Source: an uncultured Parabacteroides sp.
GTDB lineage: Bacteria > Bacteroidota > Bacteroidia > Bacteroidales > Tannerellaceae
Direction of reading: 5' to 3'
Length of the DNA stretch: 8,016 nt
Assembly (NCBI GenBank): GCA_947074335.1
Contig: CAMTPG010000107.1
Location: forward strand, 1-8,016
The stretch's first letter is position 1. Every line of letters starts with the position of its first letter. The notes under the pieces were generated by a model. The model did no database searches. It saw only the letters and a program-made list of their open reading frames with translations, and was not told the DNA's origin. Below are positions 1 to 6,034 of this stretch, in pieces. Both the position numbers and the translations under genes were made by a program.

Positions 1-47
1 GAGATTTCTGAATGTGACTGGAGTTCAGACGTGTGCTCTTCCGATCT
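1..47 (+). other. Illumina TruSeq/P7 adapter left on contig end (artefact)
   Basis: Bases 14-47 match the 34-nt Illumina TruSeq Read 2 adapter base for base: they begin GTGACTGGAG and end CTCTTCCGATCT. Bases 1-5 (GAGAT) are the last bases of the P7 flow-cell oligo. Bases 6-13 (TTCTGAAT) sit exactly where the 8-nt i7 index belongs; their reverse complement, ATTCAGAA, is as I recall index D705 of the TruSeq HT set. The order P7 tail, index, Read 2 primer, insert is that of a library molecule, not a genome. Genomic sequence therefore starts at about base 48, and the contig end coincides with a library insert end. The adapter match is seen directly; the index name is from memory. Confidence 0.98.
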
Positions 48-109
48 ATACAGGATTGTACGATTTTACTCTGTTTTTTGGTACTTATTGTAAGATTTAA
101 CTAAAATGA

Positions 110-143
110 AAAGACTGCAGGTCTGTTTTCAGGCTTTCTTTTT
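110..143 (+). terminator. Rho-independent terminator-like hairpin
   Basis: AAAGACTG (110-117) can pair with CAGGCTTT (130-137), with seven of eight positions matching and one A-G mismatch. The loop is 12 bases, and C plus five T (139-143) follow at once. A shorter alternative stem, AGAC/GTCT, lies inside. The T-run on the + strand and the position just after possible stop codons at 91-104 suggest it ends a gene to the left that is cut off by the contig end. The A-run before the stem could let it act weakly on the other strand too. The stem is modest, so this is a structural guess. Confidence 0.55.
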
Positions 144-177
144 AATCGGAATGTCTCCGTTTGTTAACGATTATGAA

Positions 178-198
178 AAACGAATGTATTTATCGTTT
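178..198. promoter_or_regulatory. Short inverted repeat, possible operator
   Basis: AAACGA (178-183) and TCGTTT (193-198) form a perfect 6-bp inverted repeat around a 9-base AT-rich spacer, giving 15-bp centre-to-centre spacing. TCGTTT recurs in direct repeat at 198-203. Such a site upstream of a PUL promoter could bind a transcription factor, but it lies about 180 bases upstream of the candidate -7 element and 6-bp repeats arise by chance in AT-rich DNA. Offered only as a candidate. Confidence 0.2.
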
Positions 199-352
199 CG
201 TTTCAAAAAAATTAAGAAATGCAGAATCGAACTATTGTCTAAATAGATAAAAGTATAATCTAAAAAATGCTATAAATAACAGTAAAACAGCATGATATGT
301 ATTTTATGTTTTTTAGCATACTATACGATATTTCTATCAGAATGGATTTTAT

Positions 353-386
353 TTTTATTCAAATCATCTTTGATCCATTAGATTTG
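353..386 (+). promoter_or_regulatory. Candidate Bacteroidota promoter for the operon
   Basis: TAGATTTG at 379-386 matches the Bacteroides -7 consensus TAnnTTTG exactly. The expected -33 element (TTTG) is only loosely represented by the T-rich run at 352-356 (TTTT at 353-356), 22 bases upstream of the -7 box. Transcription would start near 390-395 and give a leader of roughly 30 bases before the ATG at 423. The location, directly before the first gene and after an AT-rich tract, supports it; the weak -33 box fits a promoter needing an activator. This is inference from consensus matching. Confidence 0.45.
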
Positions 387-422
387 CCATCATTAATATC
401 ACACAGAAACACGAAAGCTCTT

Positions 423-2858
423 ATGAAAACGAACAAACGAATAATTCTTGGTTGTCTTACCTTATTGGGTATGACTGCTTGCCATAGCAGTTATTCGCCG
501 CCACAAGCACCTATACAAGAGGTCAAATTTACAAAAGTACATTTGAACGACCAATTCTGGACGCCACGCATTGAAACTAATCGTACCGTTTCTATTCCTT
601 CTGCATTTCATGAATGTGAGAAAAACGGACGCTTTGATAATTTCGCGCTTGCCGGCGGATTAATAAAAGGTGAACATCAGGGCGATTTTTCGTTCGATGA
701 TACAGATCCGTATAAGATTATCGAAGGTGCCTCTTATTCGCTGGCCGTAAAATATGATCCGCAATTAGATGCTTATTTAGATAGTGTAATTACATTGATT
801 GCAGCGGCGCAGGAACCGGATGGTTATCTGACTACCTGTGTGACTAATCAATGTTACCGCCTTTCGGGCTGGTGGGGACGCCAGCGATGGGAGCGACTGA
901 ATAGTCATGAGTTATATAACAGTGGTCATCTTTACGAAGCCGCCGTGGCACATTATGAAGCTACCGGAAAACGCTCTTTATTGGATGTAGCCCTGAAAAA
1001 TGCTGATTTGGTTTGTCAGGTGTTCGGTCCCAACGAAGGGCAGAAACATGTGCCTTCGGGTCATCCGATTGCCGAAATGGCGCTGGCGAAACTCTATAAA
1101 GTAACCGGCGAACAAAAATACCTCGACATGGCGCGTTATTTTGTGGAAGAAACCGGTCGCGGAACCGACGGTCACCGCCTCAATGCCTACAGTCAGGATC
1201 ATATGCCCATTCTGGAGCAGGAAGAAATTGTGGGACATGCCGTGCGTGCAGGTTATTTATATTCGGGTGTTGCCGATGTGGCCGCACTGACCAACGATCC
1301 GGCTTACTTCGATGCCATTAACCGCATCTGGGAAAATATGGCCTCTAAAAAATTATACATCACCGGCGGTATCGGCTCTCGTCCGCAGGGCGAAGGCTTC
1401 GGTCCCGAATACGAACTGCATAATCATACCGGATATTGCGAAACCTGCGCTTCGATTGCCAATGTATATTGGAATCACCGCATGTTTCTGGCCACTGGCG
1501 ATGCCAAATTTGCCGATGTTTACGAGCGTGCACTCTATAACGGCGTGATTTCGGGTGTATCACTGGATGGCGATAAGTTCTTCTACGATAATCCGTTAGA
1601 GTCGCAGGGCCAGCATGAACGTCAGGCCTGGTTCGGTTGTGCCTGCTGTCCGGGTAATATTACCCGTTTTGTGGCCTCTGTTCCTCATTATATGTATGCC
1701 ACACAGGGCAATGATATTTATGTAAATCTCTATATTCAGGGCGATGCCGATATTACAACGGCTTCGAACGCCGTGCAGTTAAAACAAATCACCGATTATC
1801 CCTGGGATGGCGGTGTGAAACTGCAAATCGAGCCGCAAACAGCACAGCAGTTTGCTATACGTCTGCGTATTCCGGGCTGGGCACAGGAATCGCCTGTTCC
1901 TACCGATCTTTATACTTATACTTCGAAAACCGCAAAATATACAGTTGCCGTAAACGGAAAAACGGTTCGTCCCGAGCTTGTTGACGGCTATGCCACACTG
2001 GTTCGCGAATGGAAATCAGGCGATCAGGTGGAGCTGCATTTCCCGATGGAGGTGCGCCGCATCAAAGCTCATCAAAACGTGACCGATAACCGTGGCAAAC
2101 TGGCTATCGAAAGAGGTCCGGTTATTTATTGTCTGGAAGCTCAGGATCAGCCCGATCAAACCGTTTTTAATAAATTCATTCCGGATCAGACACAGATGCA
2201 TGCTGTTTACGAAGAAAACCTCCTGAACGGTGTTGTTACCCTGAGCGGAACGGCCAAAGCCCTGAATCCCGACGGAACCACAGCGGATGTAGACTTTAAA
2301 GCCGTGCCTTATTCTACCTGGAATAACCGCGGAGCCGGCAAAATGGCAGTCTGGATTCCCGAAACCCCCGATTATGCACGCGCCAAGCCGGCACAAACCA
2401 TTGCCAGCAAAGCCAAAACCCTGATGATTCAGGCTCCGATCCAGAAGGATGCACCCGAATCGGCCTCGATAGAAACACTGGCGTGGGGTGCTAATGATCA
2501 GTGGGAACCTGTCAGCTCATCGGATATTTCGAAACCGTATCATTACTGGTGGTTGTGCCAGGGTACCGAAGAGTCGCTGGCTTACGAATTTGATGAACCA
2601 TACACAGTTTCGAATGTGCAGGTATACTGGCTGGATTTCGATCATTATGATGGCGATTATCGTGTACCCGAAAGCTGGAAACTGTATTATAAAGCCGGAA
2701 ATACCTGGAAAGAGGTAGAACCACTCACAGCTTATCAGGTAAAAAAGGATTGTTATAATCATCTTGACTTTAAACCGGTTGAAACCACAGCCCTGAAGAT
2801 TGCAGCTCAGTTGCAGCAGGGTAAATCAGGCGGAATTATTGAATGGAAGGTGAATTAA
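423..2858 (+). CDS. GH127 beta-L-arabinofuranosidase-type lipoprotein with C-terminal discoidin-like module
   Basis: Secreted glycoside hydrolase of family 127 (DUF1680) that should release terminal beta-L-arabinofuranosyl or a closely related sugar from plant glycans. The start at 423 gives 811 residues opening MKTNKRIILGCLTLLGMTAC, a lipoprotein signal with lipidated Cys20; an in-frame ATG at 297 adds 42 AT-rich residues ahead of the signal and is rejected. The (alpha/alpha)6 catalytic domain spans about 30-480. Aligned to Bifidobacterium HypBA1 (residues recalled), all key positions are present: zinc ligands Glu340, Cys342, Cys408 and Cys409 (motifs CETC and CCPGN), Cys408 as nucleophile, Glu324 as acid/base, and His162, His214, His272 and Tyr388 in the substrate pocket. 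Beta-sandwich regions follow. Residues about 680-811 form an F5/8 type C (discoidin)-like module absent from the 658-residue HypBA1. First gene of the operon, 48 bases before susC. Family certain; exact linkage cleaved, and periplasmic or surface location, not settled. Confidence 0.93.
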   Translation: MKTNKRIILGCLTLLGMTACHSSYSPPQAPIQEVKFTKVHLNDQFWTPRIETNRTVSIPSAFHECEKNGRFDNFALAGGLIKGEHQGDFSFDDTDPYKIIEGASYSLAVKYDPQLDAYLDSVITLIAAAQEPDGYLTTCVTNQCYRLSGWWGRQRWERLNSHELYNSGHLYEAAVAHYEATGKRSLLDVALKNADLVCQVFGPNEGQKHVPSGHPIAEMALAKLYKVTGEQKYLDMARYFVEETGRGTDGHRLNAYSQDHMPILEQEEIVGHAVRAGYLYSGVADVAALTNDPAYFDAINRIWENMASKKLYITGGIGSRPQGEGFGPEYELHNHTGYCETCASIANVYWNHRMFLATGDAKFADVYERALYNGVISGVSLDGDKFFYDNPLESQGQHERQAWFGCACCPGNITRFVASVPHYMYATQGNDIYVNLYIQGDADITTASNAVQLKQITDYPWDGGVKLQIEPQTAQQFAIRLRIPGWAQESPVPTDLYTYTSKTAKYTVAVNGKTVRPELVDGYATLVREWKSGDQVELHFPMEVRRIKAHQNVTDNRGKLAIERGPVIYCLEAQDQPDQTVFNKFIPDQTQMHAVYEENLLNGVVTLSGTAKALNPDGTTADVDFKAVPYSTWNNRGAGKMAVWIPETPDYARAKPAQTIASKAKTLMIQAPIQKDAPESASIETLAWGANDQWEPVSSSDISKPYHYWWLCQGTEESLAYEFDEPYTVSNVQVYWLDFDHYDGDYRVPESWKLYYKAGNTWKEVEPLTAYQVKKDCYNHLDFKPVETTALKIAAQLQQGKSGGIIEWKVN

Positions 2859-2906
2859 CCATACACTCGAATAACGAATAAACTATATAATACCTTTAAT
2901 AATATA

Positions 2907-5900
2907 ATGAATATGGAAACACTTGCTAAACAAGTTGTATTCGGTAAAAGCTTATGGAAAGCCGCTGCATGCCTTTCGCTTACTGCTATGGTAGGCGGAG
3001 CCAGTCCGGCCTTTGCCGCCACTGAGCTTGCTGAAATTACAAAGACTGAAATTGTTCATGAAAAAGCGATTACTGTTAAAGGAACAGTAAAAGACAGAAC
3101 CGGCGAACCAATCATTGGTGCCAACGTAATTGAACAGGGTACCATGAATGGCGTGGTAACGGATATCGACGGTAATTTTACCATCGATGTGCGTAATCCG
3201 AATGCCACACTGGTAATCTCTTATATCGGTTACAAAACGCAGGAAGTTCCGGTAGGAAACAAAACTTCATTTAACGTAGTCCTGGCAGATGATGCCGAGA
3301 TGGTAGACGAAATTGTGGTAATCGGTTATGGAACACAGCGCAAAGGCGATGTAACCAGTGCCGTATCGAGTGTTAAATCCGAAGATTTTATCATTGGTAA
3401 AATCGGTGATGCCGCCGAATTGATCAAAGGTAAAGTGGCCGGTCTGAGTATTACCAATTCATCGGGTGATCCGAATGCTACTTCAAGCATTATGCTGCGT
3501 GGTGTTTCTACACTGACAGGTAATGTTTCTCCGCTTGTGCTTGTAGACGGCGTTGAGGGTTCGTTAACAACGGTTGCTCCCGAAAATATTGCTTCTATCG
3601 ATGTATTGAAAGATGCATCGGCTGCCGCGATCTACGGTACACGTGGTGCCAATGGTGTAATCATCATCACAACAAAAACCGGTCGCCGCGAAATGCAGTC
3701 GAGCGTTTCTTATATGGGTTATGTATCCTTGTCGAACTGGTATAAAACAGCCGACTTCATGGATACACACGATATTATTTATGGTCTGACTAACTACAAC
3801 TACGATGGTTACGATACAGACTGGCTGAAAGCGGTAACCCGCAAAAACGGATTCAAACAGAATCACTCGGTAACTTTAAACGGTGGTGGTCTGAATTCGC
3901 AGTATGCCGCCAATATCACATTTAATCAGGAAGATGGTATCATGCGTAAGAGTGATAACCGTAACCTGAAAATGCAGTTGGATTTCACACAGTATGCGCT
4001 GAAAGATATCCTGAAATTTAATGTAAACCTGTTGTATGGCAACCATAAACATACCAACAATGACAATGCGTATGTATATCGTCAGGCCATGATTCATAAT
4101 CCCTCTTCGCCGGTTTATAACGAAGATGGCAGCTATTACGAAGAATTCAGCCGCTTCCAGTATTATAATCCTGTGGCTATTCAGAATGAGCTGATTGGTG
4201 ATACCCGTTCGCATTTTGTACAGGCAACCGGTAACATTACGGTAGAGCCGATCAAAGGCTGGCAAACCAATATGTTGTTGTCGCTGCGTCAGAATAATGC
4301 AACAGGTCAGACCTATTATACCAGCGATTATTACAGTCAGACAGTTGCTGATTGCAGAGGCTGGGCTTCAAAATCATCTTCAAACTCACGCCACGATAAC
4401 CTGGAGGTAACTTCACGTTATGATTTCTCGGTTCAGAAAAACCGAATCTCGGCTTTAGTGGGTTACAGTTATTTGTATAATGTATACGATGGTTTCAGCG
4501 CGGGTAATGGTAATTTCCCTTCCGAATCGTATTTATATAACAACCTGGCACAGGGTACTTATCTGAAAGATGATGATCATGTGGCAAGCATGGGTTCTTA
4601 TAAGAATGATGATAAACTGATCGGTTTCTTCGGTCGTGCCACATACAGCTATGATAATCGCTTCAATGCGGTAGTGAGTGTGCGTCGCGAAGGTTCATCT
4701 AAATTCGGTACGAACCACAAATGGGGTACTTTCCCTTCTGCATCAGCAGGTTGGACAGTGACTAACGAAAAATTCATGCAGGATCTTACCTGGCTGGGTA
4801 ACCTGAAACTGCGTGTGGGTTATGGTGTAACAGGTGTAATTCCGGGCAGCTCTTATCTGTCGCTTACCACTTACAACTACGATGCTTACGGACAGCATTT
4901 AAGTCAGGGCGGTATCTGGACACCTTCGCTGGCTGTTGCACAGAATCCGAACCCCAATTTGAAATGGGAAAAAACAAAAGAGTGGAATGTTGGTTTAGAC
5001 TGGGGCGTACTGCAGGGACGTTTAAGCGGTACAATCGATGTGTATAATAAAAAGACCGACGACCTGTTGTACGATTATGCCGTACCGGTTCCGCCAAATA
5101 TGTATGGCTGGATCAAAGCCAATGTAGGCGAAATGCGTAACCGCGGTGTGGAAATTATGGTGAATGCCATTCCGGTACAAACCAAAGATTTTGAATGGAA
5201 CACAACCTTCACACTGTCGCACAACCGCAATAAACTGTTAAGTCTGTCGAATGATCTGTACGAAACCGAAAACTTTAAAGAAGTAGGCGGCGTAGGCGAT
5301 CCGATCTCAGTTTCTACACACTGTATGGAAGTGGGTCATCGTCTGGGCGATTTCTGGGGATTGAAATCAGTAGGTGTAAGCAAAGACGGCTTTGTTCTGG
5401 TTGAAGTATCAGATGGCAATGGCGGTTGGGATGTTAAAGAATTCGATACTAAATATAACGAACGTGCAAACCGTCAGCGTCTGGGTAACGGTTTACCCAA
5501 AGTGTATGCAGGCTGGGCACATACATTCAAATACAAAGGATTCGATCTGAACCTGCAGTTTACCGGTCAGTTCGGTTTCCATATCCTGAATACACAGCGT
5601 GCTTTCTACGAAAACAATTCAATTGCTTACAACCGTCTGAAATCTGCAGCTAACTGGTATGGTGCTATCGATGTAACAGGCGCTCCGGTAATTGATCCCG
5701 TAACCGGCTCACAGCAACAGGTTCGTTTATCGAACTCCATGTCGCAGGGTGTTTGGAGCGATCATATCGAAAGAGGCGACTTCGTGAAACTGGCTAATGC
5801 CACACTGGGTTATACCTTGCCGTTGCGTGGTGCTATCAGCGAATATCTCTCGTTTGCACGTGTTTATGTATCAGGTCAGAACCTGTTCACGATTTCGGGC

Positions 5901-6014
5901 TATTCGGGTCTCGACCCTGAAGTATCTAATTACTTCCTGGCTCCCGGTATCGACGACCGTGATAAATATCCTACATTGCGTTCATTCACATTTGGTGTAA
6001 ACGTTAATTTCTAA
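2907..6014 (+). CDS. SusC/RagA-family TonB-linked outer-membrane transporter
   Basis: Imports oligosaccharides across the outer membrane in complex with the SusD-like protein encoded next. It has 1035 residues, normal for the family. A signal peptide (1-37, ending SPAFA before ATE) leads into a carboxypeptidase-regulatory-like beta domain at about 55-130. Next comes the conserved DEIVVIGYGTQRKGDVTSAV segment from residue 134 and the plug domain (about 134-255), with VLVDGVEG near 213 and LKDASAAAIYGTRGANGVI near 234-252. A 22-strand barrel fills the remainder. The protein ends in FGVNVNF, whose terminal Phe is the usual outer-membrane beta-barrel assembly signal. No STN domain precedes the regulatory-like domain, so it is a plain transporter, not one signalling to an anti-sigma factor. 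An ATG at 2913 is an equally possible start, differing by two residues. It lies 20 bases before the SusD gene. The glycan carried cannot be read from the sequence; the neighbouring GH127 suggests an arabinose-containing one. Confidence 0.96.
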   Translation: MNMETLAKQVVFGKSLWKAAACLSLTAMVGGASPAFAATELAEITKTEIVHEKAITVKGTVKDRTGEPIIGANVIEQGTMNGVVTDIDGNFTIDVRNPNATLVISYIGYKTQEVPVGNKTSFNVVLADDAEMVDEIVVIGYGTQRKGDVTSAVSSVKSEDFIIGKIGDAAELIKGKVAGLSITNSSGDPNATSSIMLRGVSTLTGNVSPLVLVDGVEGSLTTVAPENIASIDVLKDASAAAIYGTRGANGVIIITTKTGRREMQSSVSYMGYVSLSNWYKTADFMDTHDIIYGLTNYNYDGYDTDWLKAVTRKNGFKQNHSVTLNGGGLNSQYAANITFNQEDGIMRKSDNRNLKMQLDFTQYALKDILKFNVNLLYGNHKHTNNDNAYVYRQAMIHNPSSPVYNEDGSYYEEFSRFQYYNPVAIQNELIGDTRSHFVQATGNITVEPIKGWQTNMLLSLRQNNATGQTYYTSDYYSQTVADCRGWASKSSSNSRHDNLEVTSRYDFSVQKNRISALVGYSYLYNVYDGFSAGNGNFPSESYLYNNLAQGTYLKDDDHVASMGSYKNDDKLIGFFGRATYSYDNRFNAVVSVRREGSSKFGTNHKWGTFPSASAGWTVTNEKFMQDLTWLGNLKLRVGYGVTGVIPGSSYLSLTTYNYDAYGQHLSQGGIWTPSLAVAQNPNPNLKWEKTKEWNVGLDWGVLQGRLSGTIDVYNKKTDDLLYDYAVPVPPNMYGWIKANVGEMRNRGVEIMVNAIPVQTKDFEWNTTFTLSHNRNKLLSLSNDLYETENFKEVGGVGDPISVSTHCMEVGHRLGDFWGLKSVGVSKDGFVLVEVSDGNGGWDVKEFDTKYNERANRQRLGNGLPKVYAGWAHTFKYKGFDLNLQFTGQFGFHILNTQRAFYENNSIAYNRLKSAANWYGAIDVTGAPVIDPVTGSQQQVRLSNSMSQGVWSDHIERGDFVKLANATLGYTLPLRGAISEYLSFARVYVSGQNLFTISGYSGLDPEVSNYFLAPGIDDRDKYPTLRSFTFGVNVNF

Positions 6015-6034
6015 ACAATACTTGAAAAACAATT

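Larger units (their letters stand above)
48..422. other. Intergenic region upstream of the PUL operon
   Basis: No convincing gene lies here. The first 40-55 bases are open in all three forward frames and reach TAA codons at 91-93, 98-100 and 102-104, so they could be the last codons of a truncated upstream gene, but they are too short to decide. A terminator-like hairpin follows at 110-143. From about 144 the sequence becomes strongly AT-rich (12 G/C in the 60 bases 241-300, against 33 in 60 at 2041-2100 inside the enzyme gene), as expected for a promoter and leader region. A 6-bp inverted repeat sits at 178-198 and a Bacteroidota-type -7 element at 379-386. The reading frame of the first gene can be extended upstream to an ATG at 297, but that stretch looks non-coding. 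Confidence 0.7.

Noticed and set aside
1..47. Possible mobile-element end, integration site or foreign DNA at the left edge
   Set aside because: The exact TruSeq adapter match with an index slot explains it fully as a sequencing artefact.
297..422. N-terminal 42-residue extension of the first gene
   Set aside because: It is AT-rich with low-complexity Phe/Ile composition, precedes a complete lipoprotein signal peptide, and contains the best promoter match.
48..422. tRNA, small RNA, riboswitch or CRISPR repeat in the leader region
   Set aside because: I saw no cloverleaf, no regularly spaced repeats and no recognisable riboswitch core. Only the weak hairpin and the short inverted repeat stand out.
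978..1238. Reverse-strand ORF inside the GH127 gene, and similar antisense ORFs elsewhere (3564-3866, 3876-4265, 6072-6518, 7602-7820)
   Set aside because: All lie opposite strongly conserved coding sequence, and their proteins show no domain, signal or motif. They are frame shadows.
423..2858. GH146 instead of GH127 for the enzyme
   Set aside because: The N-terminal FWTPRIETNR, FDDTDPYKIIEGASYSLA and VGHAVRAGYLYSG segments follow the HypBA1-like GH127 pattern. The GH146 opening motif of the LLDGPFKHAQDLN type, as I recall it, is absent.
2884..2898. TATAATACCTTT-like promoter just before susC
   Set aside because: The TAnnTTT match lacks the final G and has no -33 box. It is so close to the ATG at 2907 that the transcript would have almost no leader. 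Read-through from the enzyme gene is simpler.
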